Assembly: GCA_002686255.1 (NCBI GenBank)
Contig: NZAZ01000011.1
Coordinates: 1-34,465, forward strand
DNA length: 34,465 nucleotides
Source of the DNA: Rhodospirillaceae bacterium
GTDB taxonomy: Bacteria; Pseudomonadota; Alphaproteobacteria; Rhodospirillales; Casp-alpha2
Reading direction: 5' to 3'
The translations under genes and the position numbers were made by a program. Under the pieces are notes generated by a model. That model was not told the origin of the DNA. It worked only from the letters and a program-made list of their open reading frames with translations, and did no database searches. Numbering within the stretch: position 1 is the stretch's first letter; each line of letters starts with the position of its first letter. Positions 26,501 through 33,575 of this stretch are shown here, in pieces.

Positions 26501-28021
26501 TCATGGCGCGACCACCATCCGCATCAGTTCGTAGACCGGATCGGGATAGAAAAACAACACCAGGCCCCCGGCCGCCGAGATGCCGATGGCGATCAGGCAC
26601 GCCACCGGCGCTTCCTTGATGCCTTTCGGCCGGTCATGATCGTGGGTGTGGTCGTGTTCCGAATCATGTTCGTGGCTGGACTCGGGCGGCGGGTTTTCCT
26701 CTGGGCCGGAGAAGAATCCCCTGAAGGGGATCGGCAAAAGATAAGCGATATTGAGAAGCGAGCTCACCATCAGCACGCCGAGCAGCCCCAGCTTTCCCGC
26801 CTCCAACGTGCCCAACGCCAAATACCACTTGCTCCATAGCCCGCCCATGGGCGGCAGGCCGATGACGCTGAGGCTGCCGATAAAAAAGGCCAGGGTCGTA
26901 AACGGCATGGCGCGGCCGATGCCGCGCATCTGGCTGATTTCGGTTTTGTGGGCGGCGACCATGAAGGCGCCGGCGCAGAAAAACAGCGTGATCTTGCCGA
27001 AAGCGTGCGTGGCGATATGCATGCCGCCGCCGATTACGCCTAAATCCGTCACCAGCATGGCGCCGAGGATGATGTAGGAAAGCTGGCTGACGGTCGAATA
27101 GGCCAGCCGGACCTTCAGGTTGTCCTTGGTCATGGCGACCAGGGACGAGATCAGGATCGTCGCCGCGGCCACGTACTGAAGCCATTCGCTGACCCCGATG
27201 TCGAAAAGGAAATCGATGCCGAAGATATAAACCACCACCTTGACGACGGTGAACACGCCGGCCTTGACCACGGCGACCGCGTGCAAAAGGGCGCTGACCG
27301 GGGTCGGCGCCACCATGGCGGCGGGAAGCCAGTGGTGGAAGGGCATCAAGGCGGCCTTGCCGATGCCGAAGGTATATAGAGCCAGAAGAATCCCGGCCGT
27401 CAGGCCGTCGGCCTCGCCGGCGAGGATTCCGCCGTCGGTGAAGTCCAGGGTCCCGGTGAGAGTCCAGGTCCAGATGATGGCGAAAAGCAGGAGCCCGATC
27501 GAGGTGCCGAGCAGGATGCCCATATACACCCGTCCGGCCCGCTTCGCTTCGTCGGTGCCGGAGTGGGCGACCAAGGGGAAGGTCGAAATGGTCAAAACCT
27601 CATAGAAAATAAACAGGGTCAGCATGTTGCCGGCAAAGGCGACCCCCATGGTGGCGCCCAGGGCAATGGCGAAATAGGCGTAAAAACGGGTCTGATTTTC
27701 CTCGTTGTGGCCGCGCATGTAACCGATGGAATAAACCGACGTGGCGATCCACAAGAAGCTTGCGATGCCGGCGAAGATGAGCCCCAGGGGCTCGACCAGG
27801 AAAAAGACGGAAAGCCCCGGCAGCATCTCGAACAGGTAAACCTCGGGCACGCCGCCGCCGGCGACGGCGGGATATATGACCGTTACCAGATAGAAAAGCA
27901 GCGCCGCCGACACCAGCGTCACCGTCTCGCGCAGGTTGGGCGTGGCCCCGGTGAGGGGGATCAGCACCGCGCCGGCGAACGGCACCGCGACGGCAAGGAT
28001 GATGGCCAGTTCGACGGTCAT
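26501..28021 (-). CDS. Mrp-type antiporter subunit, NuoL/M/N-like (second copy)
   Basis: 506-residue membrane subunit. E141 (LFIFYEVLTISTFPLV) and K222 (GIGKAALMPFHHWLPAAMVAPTP) are both present, with VSALLHAVAVVKAG, NLKVRLAYSTVSQLSY and HIATHAFGKITLFF as further family marks. Unusual is a hydrophilic loop near the C terminus (about 440-468) rich in alternating His and Asp (HEHDSEHDHTHDHD), six His in 14 residues, before the last helix. The start overlaps the upstream antiporter gene by four bases. Confidence 0.87.
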   Translation of the reverse strand: MTVELAIILAVAVPFAGAVLIPLTGATPNLRETVTLVSAALLFYLVTVIYPAVAGGGVPEVYLFEMLPGLSVFFLVEPLGLIFAGIASFLWIATSVYSIGYMRGHNEENQTRFYAYFAIALGATMGVAFAGNMLTLFIFYEVLTISTFPLVAHSGTDEAKRAGRVYMGILLGTSIGLLLFAIIWTWTLTGTLDFTDGGILAGEADGLTAGILLALYTFGIGKAALMPFHHWLPAAMVAPTPVSALLHAVAVVKAGVFTVVKVVVYIFGIDFLFDIGVSEWLQYVAAATILISSLVAMTKDNLKVRLAYSTVSQLSYIILGAMLVTDLGVIGGGMHIATHAFGKITLFFCAGAFMVAAHKTEISQMRGIGRAMPFTTLAFFIGSLSVIGLPPMGGLWSKWYLALGTLEAGKLGLLGVLMVSSLLNIAYLLPIPFRGFFSGPEENPPPESSHEHDSEHDHTHDHDRPKGIKEAPVACLIAIGISAAGGLVLFFYPDPVYELMRMVVAP

Positions 28022-29499
28022 AGGGGAGGCCCGAACAACGTCTCGGCGGCGACGAAGGCGATGTCGAGGGTCCGGGTGGCGTCAATGCCGAAGTAATAGG
28101 ACGCCCCGATCAAAACCCACAACGGCACCAGCATCGACAAAGGCGCTTCGGAGACCTCCGTCAACCCCTTGGGCGGCGGCCGGAAATAGGCGACTTCGAC
28201 CACCCGCCATATATAGATGACGGCCAAAAGGGACGAGGCCAGGATGACGGCGACCGCCAGCCACCAGCCTTTTTCCAGGGCCGCCTGGATCAAATACCAC
28301 TTGGATACGAAACCGACCGTCAGCGGCACCCCGATCAGGCCGAACCCGCCGGCGACGAAGGCCGCCATGGTCACCGGCATGCGCTTGCCCAGGCCCTCGA
28401 ACTGGTCCAATTGGACGGCGCCGATCTTGAAAAAGATACAGCCCATGGCCATGAACAGGCCGCCTTTTATTATCGCGTGGTTGAACAGATGCACGATGGT
28501 GCCGGCCAGGCCCGTCACCGTGACCATGCTGATGCCCAAAACCATGTAACCGATCTGAGCGATCGAGGAATACGCCAACAGGCGCTTGACGTCGGTCTGG
28601 TAGATGGCCACCGCGGAAGCGCCGAACATCGCCAGGGCGGCCAATACGGCCAGGATCTCGGTAATGATTCCGGTGTTGAAAACTTCCACCCCGCCGAAGA
28701 CGGTGAAGAAAATCCGGATGAAAGCGTATACGGCGACCTTGGTCCCCGTCGCCGCCAGGAACGCCGTCACCGCCGACGGCGCATAGGCATAGGCGTTGGG
28801 CAGCCACAAATGCAGGGGAAACAGCGCCAGCTTCAAACCCAGCCCCACGATCAGGAATCCCAACGCCACCTGGATGGTGCGGCTGTCGGCGACGGCGGGC
28901 AGGATCGTCGCCAGATCCGCCATGTTCAGCGAACCGGTCATCATGTACATCATGCCGACGCCGATAACGTAGAAAGTGGCGCCGATGGTGCCCATGACCA
29001 GATACCGGTAAGCGGCGGTCAAGGCCCGCGAATCCCGGCCCAGGCTGATCATGACGTAGGACGACAGCGACGAAATCTCCAGGAACACGAAAAGATTGAA
29101 GACGTCGCCGGTGATGGCGATCCCCAGCAGCCCCGTCAGGTTGAGAAGATACATGCAATAGAACAGGTAAATTCTCTCTTCCTTGATCTCCGCCTCGACG
29201 CTGGCGCGGGCGAAAGGCATGACCACCGAACCGATAAGGGTGACGATAACCAGCATGAAGGCGTTGACGGTGTCGATCCTGTATTCGATCCCCCAGGGCG
29301 CCGCCCAATCCCCCATCGGGTAAAGGATGACCCCCGTTTCCCACACCCGGCCCAGCAGCGACAAGGCGATCGCCAGCGAAATCCAGGTGATGCCCGTGGC
29401 GACGGCCCAGGCGGCATTGGGCCGGCGCAGGATCAGGCAAACGGGCGCCGCCAGCAGCGCCAAGACGACTTGCAGGGCGGGATATTGGGCGGCAATCAC
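28018..29499 (-). CDS. Na+/H+ antiporter subunit D (MrpD/MnhD-like)
   Basis: 493-residue membrane subunit with about 14 helices. Key residues E141 (FVFLEISSLSSYVM) and K223 (GLKLALFPLHLWLPNAYAYAPSAVT) align with MrpD Glu137 and Lys219 by a constant offset of four, which supports the subunit D assignment. Also FLAATGTKVAVYAFIRI, VKRLLAYSSIAQIGYM and HLFNHAIIKGGLFM. It overlaps the MrpC-like gene by four bases, the standard C-D order of Mrp operons. Confidence 0.9.
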   Translation of the reverse strand: MIAAQYPALQVVLALLAAPVCLILRRPNAAWAVATGITWISLAIALSLLGRVWETGVILYPMGDWAAPWGIEYRIDTVNAFMLVIVTLIGSVVMPFARASVEAEIKEERIYLFYCMYLLNLTGLLGIAITGDVFNLFVFLEISSLSSYVMISLGRDSRALTAAYRYLVMGTIGATFYVIGVGMMYMMTGSLNMADLATILPAVADSRTIQVALGFLIVGLGLKLALFPLHLWLPNAYAYAPSAVTAFLAATGTKVAVYAFIRIFFTVFGGVEVFNTGIITEILAVLAALAMFGASAVAIYQTDVKRLLAYSSIAQIGYMVLGISMVTVTGLAGTIVHLFNHAIIKGGLFMAMGCIFFKIGAVQLDQFEGLGKRMPVTMAAFVAGGFGLIGVPLTVGFVSKWYLIQAALEKGWWLAVAVILASSLLAVIYIWRVVEVAYFRPPPKGLTEVSEAPLSMLVPLWVLIGASYYFGIDATRTLDIAFVAAETLFGPPL

Positions 29500-29849
29500 A
29501 ACTCGTTCTCCCTGGCCTCGATTTCATCGTCCTCGATGGTGCCGTAGGCGTCGCGGATGCGAACCACCAACGCCAGCCCCAACGCCGTCGTCGCGACGCC
29601 GACGACGATCGCGGTCAGGATCAGGACATGGGGCAGGGGGTTGGTATAAATCTCGATGCCTTCGGCCAGGATCGGCGCCGTGCCGCCCTTGACCTTGGCC
29701 ATGGTGATGTAGAACACGAACACCGAAACCTGGAAGATGTTCAGGCCGACGATCTTCTTCACCAGGTTGTTGTGGGCGATGACGATGTAAAAACCGATCA
29801 TCATCAGCACGATGATGATCCAATAATTGAGCAGGCCGAGGAATTCCAT
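29496..29849 (-). CDS. Na+/H+ antiporter subunit C (MrpC/MnhC, NuoK-like)
   Basis: 117 residues, three helices. MrpC marks: IIIVLMMIGFYIVIAHNNLVKKIVGLNIFQ, then PILAEGIEIYTNPLPHVLILTAIVVGVATTALGLAL, the conserved NPLPHALVLTAIVIG-type motif of subunit C. The acidic tail (GTIEDDEIEARENEL) is cytoplasmic. It starts 15 bases after the MrpB-like gene. Confidence 0.92.
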   Translation of the reverse strand: MEFLGLLNYWIIIVLMMIGFYIVIAHNNLVKKIVGLNIFQVSVFVFYITMAKVKGGTAPILAEGIEIYTNPLPHVLILTAIVVGVATTALGLALVVRIRDAYGTIEDDEIEARENEL

Positions 29850-29864
29850 GGTTCCGCGGTTCCC

Positions 29865-30827
29865 TCAGCGTTCCTGGCGCGCGAAGGTGAAGAAAATGGT
29901 GATCATCGCCGCCGCCACGGTCAGGCCGACGCCGAATTCGACCAAAAGAATGCCGAGATGCTGGCCGGCGGTCTGTTCCTGGGCGAGGACGGAATAATTG
30001 AGGAAATTGCCGCCCCGCAACAACCCGACCACGCCGACCCCCGCATACAACATCACGCCCAGGGCCAGAAACAACCGCGTAACCCCGGAAGGAACCACCA
30101 TGCGGGACGTGTCGACGTCGAAAATCAGCGCATAGAGGATGAACCCGGCGGCGAAAATGACCCCGGCCTGAAACCCGCCGCCGGGCCCGAAGTCGCCGTG
30201 CCATTGGACGTATAGGGCGAACACCAGGATGAACGGGATCAACAGCTTCGATACCACCCGAAGGATGACGTTCCGCCTCATGCCGTGGCGCAATTCCCCG
30301 ACCAGCATCCTGCGCGTCCGCCGCCGTCCCCGTTTCGGCCGGCCGATAATGAGAAGGACGCCGCAGGCGGCGGTGAATATGACGTAAACCTCGCCCAGGG
30401 TGTCATAACCACGGTAGCTCGTCAGCACCGAGGTGACGACGTTTGGGAGGCCGATTTCCTGGCCGGATTTTTCAAGGTAGCGGGGCGCGACGTGGTGATG
30501 GATGGGCGCGAATGCGTCGCCGAACGGCGGCATGTCCAAGGTGCCGTAAATCAAAACGGCCCCTGTCACCACCACCAATACCAGCGCCCACACCGGTTTT
30601 CCGGCCTCGGAAACCCTTTCCTCGCTGGTCGTCAGCGCCAGCGTCCCCAGCATCAAGACCGTGACGATGCCGGCGCCGACGGCGGCTTCGGTGAAGGCCA
30701 CGTCGACGGCATCCAGAACCACATACAGCACCGCCGACATGAGGCTGAAAATACTGGTCAGCATGACGACGCCGAACAGGTTCCGGAGCCTGGCAACGGC
30801 GAAGCCGGTTGCCGCCATGAAGACCAT
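29865..30827 (-). CDS. Fused DUF4040 + MrpB-like antiporter subunit
   Basis: 320 residues with two Mrp modules in one chain. Residues 1 to about 85 resemble the DUF4040/MbhD segment normally at the end of MrpA (VLYVVLDAVDVAFTEAAVGAG is diagnostic). The middle (about 90-165) resembles the MbhE-like part (LPNVVTSVLTSYRGYDTLGEV), and the rest is MnhB-type (HGDFGPGGGFQAGVIFAAGFIL). The first helix looks clipped at ATG 30827: the frame is open for about 11 more codons upstream (EDLIIISL) into the end of the G gene, but without ATG, GTG or TTG, so a rare start codon is possible. Confidence 0.85.
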   Translation of the reverse strand: MVFMAATGFAVARLRNLFGVVMLTSIFSLMSAVLYVVLDAVDVAFTEAAVGAGIVTVLMLGTLALTTSEERVSEAGKPVWALVLVVVTGAVLIYGTLDMPPFGDAFAPIHHHVAPRYLEKSGQEIGLPNVVTSVLTSYRGYDTLGEVYVIFTAACGVLLIIGRPKRGRRRTRRMLVGELRHGMRRNVILRVVSKLLIPFILVFALYVQWHGDFGPGGGFQAGVIFAAGFILYALIFDVDTSRMVVPSGVTRLFLALGVMLYAGVGVVGLLRGGNFLNYSVLAQEQTAGQHLGILLVEFGVGLTVAAAMITIFFTFARQER

Positions 30828-30841
30828 CAGCGAAATGATAA

Positions 30842-31198
30842 TCAGGTCTTCGATGATGCCTCTCCTTGGCCGGCGGATTCTTCGTCCGCCGGTTCATCCA
30901 ACTGGGGGCGGACGCCGCCGTGAAGCGCCGCCCGGGCCAGGGCGTGAGTCGCCGTTGGACTGGTAAACAGGATGAAGACGACGATCAGGACCAGCTTCAC
31001 GGTGACGATGCTGAGCCCGGCCTGAAACGTCAGCCCCAATAGAATCGTGCACGCGCCCATGGTGTCGATAATGCCGGCTCCGTGCATGCGCGAAAAAACA
31101 TCGGGCAGGCGCACGATGCCGGTGCCGCCGATAATCAGCATCACCGAACCGATGATCAGCATTCCCCAACTGAGGATTTCAAGAAACAGGGCCATCAA
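30842..31198 (-). CDS. Na+/H+ antiporter subunit G (MrpG/MnhG)
   Basis: 118 residues, three helices. Subunit G signature: GGTGIVRLPDVFSRMHGAGIIDTMGA, followed by LVLIVVFILFTSPTATHALARAA. The hydrophilic tail is acidic (DEPADEESAGQGEASSKT). The start overlaps the F gene by four bases. Confidence 0.92.
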   Translation of the reverse strand: MMALFLEILSWGMLIIGSVMLIIGGTGIVRLPDVFSRMHGAGIIDTMGACTILLGLTFQAGLSIVTVKLVLIVVFILFTSPTATHALARAALHGGVRPQLDEPADEESAGQGEASSKT

Positions 31199-31485
31199 AT
31201 GTCTCCCAGTTCATCGCCGCCGGTCGGACGGCCCATGTGGGAGAATTCGACGTATTTCGAGACCGCGATGGTGCCGATGAAGTTGATCAGCGCGTAGACC
31301 AGGGCCAGGTCGAGAAAATCGGGGCGGCCGCTCAAGAACCCGTAAACGGATATCAACACCACCGTCAGGGTGCCGAAGGCGTTAACGGCAAGGATGCGGT
31401 CATAGACGGTCGGCCCCTTGATCGATCGGTATAGGGTCAGGACCATGGTCACGAGGACGGCGGCGGCGGTCACGGCAAACATCAT
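31195..31485 (-). CDS. Na+/H+ antiporter subunit F (MrpF/MnhF)
   Basis: 96 residues, three helices. Subunit F signature: LYRSIKGPTVYDRILAVNAFGT with the conserved Asp in the YDRILA motif, then DFLDLALVYALINFIGTIAVSKY. Overlaps E upstream and G downstream by four bases each, giving the canonical E-F-G order. Confidence 0.93.
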   Translation of the reverse strand: MMFAVTAAAVLVTMVLTLYRSIKGPTVYDRILAVNAFGTLTVVLISVYGFLSGRPDFLDLALVYALINFIGTIAVSKYVEFSHMGRPTGGDELGDI

Positions 31486-32063
31486 TTGGATTGGCCTCCC
31501 GGGGGCAGGGGGGGCGGCAAATCTTCGGCCGATGAATGGGCTTCCAGGGCCGTCACCCGGCGGTCCATATCGCCGCTTTCAAGATTCTCGGCGGCGTTCC
31601 GGGTCAATGCGTGAACGATCATGATGTCGTTGTCGATGTCGATGGTTACGGTCCCCGGCGTCAGGGTGATGGAGTTGCCGTAGATCACCTGTCCCAGTTC
31701 GGTTTCCTGGGTCGCCTTGACTTCGATCACGGAGGGGTTTATCGGCATCCGGCGGCGGACGATGGCGCGGGCGACGTCGATGTTGGCCTTGATGATTTCG
31801 ACGATCAGCCAGGGCCAGTAGAACAAGACGCGTATGGTCAGGTGAATGGGGTGCCCTTCGAGGTCGATCACGTCCATGCGGTGGGCGATCCACGCCACGA
31901 AAGCGACGGAAACCACGCCGAGACCAAGGAGCAGGGTCACGAAAAACCCCGACAACAGCAGCCACAGGCAGAAAAGAACCAAACCCAAACTTAGTGCGTG
32001 CAGCAAAATCCACCCCCCTCCCAATGGCGAAAACCGGGCCTTGACCCGGATAACGCAAGCCAT
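31482..32063 (-). CDS. Na+/H+ antiporter subunit E (MrpE/MnhE)
   Basis: 193 residues from ATG 32063, first gene of the Mrp operon. Helices near the N terminus are followed by the E-type soluble domain: WPWLIVEIIKANIDVARAIV, then the diagnostic YGNSITLTPGTVTIDIDND and VHALTRNAAENLESGDMDRRV. The frame is open to 32168, but that extension lacks family support. The Pro-rich tail (SSAEDLPPPLPPGGQSK) is not typical. A 148-base gap to the divergent DUF192 gene must hold the operon promoter. Confidence 0.9.
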   Translation of the reverse strand: MACVIRVKARFSPLGGGWILLHALSLGLVLFCLWLLLSGFFVTLLLGLGVVSVAFVAWIAHRMDVIDLEGHPIHLTIRVLFYWPWLIVEIIKANIDVARAIVRRRMPINPSVIEVKATQETELGQVIYGNSITLTPGTVTIDIDNDIMIVHALTRNAAENLESGDMDRRVTALEAHSSAEDLPPPLPPGGQSK

Positions 32064-32211
32064 TGGAACACCCGAATCACAAGGCAGAGGATAATTTCGC
32101 AGGACCCCGGTAGCTAGGAAAAAATTGGCCGCCCTGGGGGCGCTTGACGACTTGCGCGCCGGCCCCAATGAAGGGTTGCCGGCGACGGGGCGATTGGGCT
32201 ATGGCTCGATC

Positions 32212-32691
32212 ATGGGCCGCGTTGTTTTTATTTTTATCCTTGCCGCGTTTATGGCGGCGGCCGGTTCCGGTTTGTTGCCGCCGCCGGCGGGCGCCAAGGC
32301 CGCCGAACCGTTCGAGCGGGACGTGGCGGACATCCTTACCGGCGACGGAAAACGCCACCGGTTCCGGGTCGAAATCGTCTCCACCCCCGCGGACCGGGCC
32401 CAGGGCCTGCAAGGCCGCGAACAGTTGGCCCCCGACGCCGGCATGCTGTTCGATTTCGGGGTGCCGCTGCCGGTCTATATGTGGATGAAAAATACCTTTG
32501 TCGCCCTCGACATGATTTTCATCGCCCCTGACGGTCGCATCGTCAACATCGCCCGCGCCACGACGCCGGAATCGTTGGCGGTCATCGAATCGGCGGGCCC
32601 GGTGAGGGCGGTTCTCGAAGTCCCGGCCGGCACGGCGGCGAGGCTCGGCGTCAAGCCGGGGGATAGGGTCGAACACCGGATTTTCCGGTGA
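32212..32691 (+). CDS. Secreted DUF192 protein
   Basis: 159 residues from ATG 32212, with a signal peptide or N-terminal anchor (MGRVVFIFILAAFMAAAGSG, about 1-28). The DUF192 domain covers the rest: EIVSTPADRAQGLQGREQLAPDAGMLFDF, VYMWMKNTFVALDMIFIAPDGRIV and VLEVPAGTAARLGVKPGD. The domain's biochemical role is unknown. The frame is open from 32125, but ATG 32212 gives a clean signal peptide. Confidence 0.88.
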   Translation: MGRVVFIFILAAFMAAAGSGLLPPPAGAKAAEPFERDVADILTGDGKRHRFRVEIVSTPADRAQGLQGREQLAPDAGMLFDFGVPLPVYMWMKNTFVALDMIFIAPDGRIVNIARATTPESLAVIESAGPVRAVLEVPAGTAARLGVKPGDRVEHRIFR

Positions 32692-32754
32692 TTGCCCCCC
32701 GGACTTGCGCCGATCCGGCCCAGGTCTTACCTTCCGCGTAACGGAACGGCCGGG

Positions 32755-32831
32755 CGGGGAGTAGTTCAGCCTGGTAGAATGCGTGCTTTGGGAGCACGAG
32801 GTCGCTGGTTCAAATCCAGTCTCCCCGACCA
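32755..32831 (+). tRNA. tRNA-Pro (anticodon TGG)
   Basis: 77 bases including an encoded CCA. Acceptor arms CGGGGAG and CTCCCCG pair exactly, the D arm reads AGTTCAGCCTGGTAGA, anticodon stem CGTGC/GCACG closes loop TTTGGGA with TGG at 32789-32791, and the T loop is GGTTCAAATCC. A TTTTT run follows at 32833-32837. Confidence 0.95.
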
Positions 32832-32852
32832 ATTTTTACGAAAAAAGTCATC

Positions 32853-33149
32853 ATGAGCGAAGTACGTATTTATCAGCCAACCAAGACCCCCATGCAGTCC
32901 GGGCGCCGCAACACCAAGGATTGGCTGCTTGAGTACGAGCCGGTCAGCGCCAAGGAAACCGATCCCCTGATGGGGTGGATCGGGTCCGCCGATACCCGGG
33001 AACAGGTCCGCCTTCGTTTCGAAAACAAGGAAGAAGCCGTTGCCTTCGCCAACAAGAACGGCATGACCTACCGTCTGCACGAACCGAAAGCCAGACGCAT
33101 AAGAGCCAAGACCTACGCCGAGAATTTCGGCTTTCGCCGGCCTTTTTAG
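32853..33149 (+). CDS. NDUFS4-like complex I accessory protein (ETC complex I subunit)
   Basis: 98 residues of the ETC_C1_NDUFS4 family, an accessory subunit of respiratory complex I in Alphaproteobacteria and mitochondria. Conserved pattern: VRIYQPTKTPMQSGRRNTKDWLLEYEP, then DPLMGWIGSADTREQVRLRF, KEEAVAFANKNGMTYRLHEP and a C-terminal YAENFGFRRPF. Full length. It lies alone between two tRNA genes and is followed by a hairpin (GCCGGC repeated around 33137-33156). Confidence 0.92.
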   Translation: MSEVRIYQPTKTPMQSGRRNTKDWLLEYEPVSAKETDPLMGWIGSADTREQVRLRFENKEEAVAFANKNGMTYRLHEPKARRIRAKTYAENFGFRRPF

Positions 33150-33168
33150 AAGCCGGCCCGACGTTTGA

Positions 33169-33245
33169 GCGCCCGTAGCTCAACCGGATAGAGCGCGGGA
33201 TTTCTAATCCCGAGGTTGCAGGTTCGAGTCCTGCCGGGCGCGCCA
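33169..33245 (+). tRNA. tRNA-Arg (anticodon TCT)
   Basis: 77 bases including CCA. Acceptor GCGCCCG pairs with CGGGCGC, anticodon stem CGGGA/TCCCG closes loop TTTCTAA with TCT at 33203-33205, and the T loop is GGTTCGAGTCC. The sequence immediately beyond is more AT-rich and holds island-type genes, so its 3' end may serve as an integration site. Confidence 0.95.
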
Positions 33246-33322
33246 AACTCACTAAGGGTTACAGGCATTTTCAACAACTCATTTTTTTCCGAAATAGGCC
33301 AATAGGTAACACCCTAGGTAAC

Positions 33323-33347
33323 AAAAAAAGCCCCGCCGAAACGGGGC
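33323..33347 (-). terminator. Rho-independent terminator (minus strand)
   Basis: On the minus strand GCCCCG-TTTCGG-CGGGGC is followed by seven T. It lies 22 bases after the stop of the 67-residue gene and should end the protease-small protein transcript. Confidence 0.85.
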
Positions 33348-33368
33348 CAACCCTCCCGGTAACAGGCG

Positions 33369-33572
33369 TTAATTAACCTCTGCACCCTCGGGCCGCTTCC
33401 CCGCTCGTAATTCTTCAATTGCCCGGAGTATCCTATTCCAGGTGGCCAGCCCGTCCAGGTCACCCTGTTCCAGCATCTTGTCGGCCATCATCGCGGCCTC
33501 GATCACGGCATCGTCGCCGTGTCGGTCAATCAAGAGCTTGGCGCTTCGGTAGATGTCGAGGTCGGGAGTCAT
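33369..33572 (-). CDS. Small helical protein typical of genomic islands
   Basis: 67 residues, helical and acidic: DIYRSAKLLIDRHGDDAVIEAAMMADKML and GLATWNRILRAIEELRAG. Proteins of this pattern (DIYR-AKLLID-HG ... W-RI-RAIEEL) are, from my recollection, frequent in alphaproteobacterial islands near integrases; function unknown. It starts three bases after the protease gene and is followed by a strong terminator, so the two form one transcript. Confidence 0.7.
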   Translation of the reverse strand: MTPDLDIYRSAKLLIDRHGDDAVIEAAMMADKMLEQGDLDGLATWNRILRAIEELRAGKRPEGAEVN

Positions 33573-33575
33573 TTG

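Noticed and set aside
28082..29527. Second long minus-strand frame over the MrpD-like gene
   Set aside because: Arg/Gly/His-rich out-of-frame translation; the overlapping frame encodes a recognised membrane protein.
28411..29547. Long plus-strand open frame of 378 codons
   Set aside because: Antisense to the MrpD-like gene, same composition artefact, no start signal.
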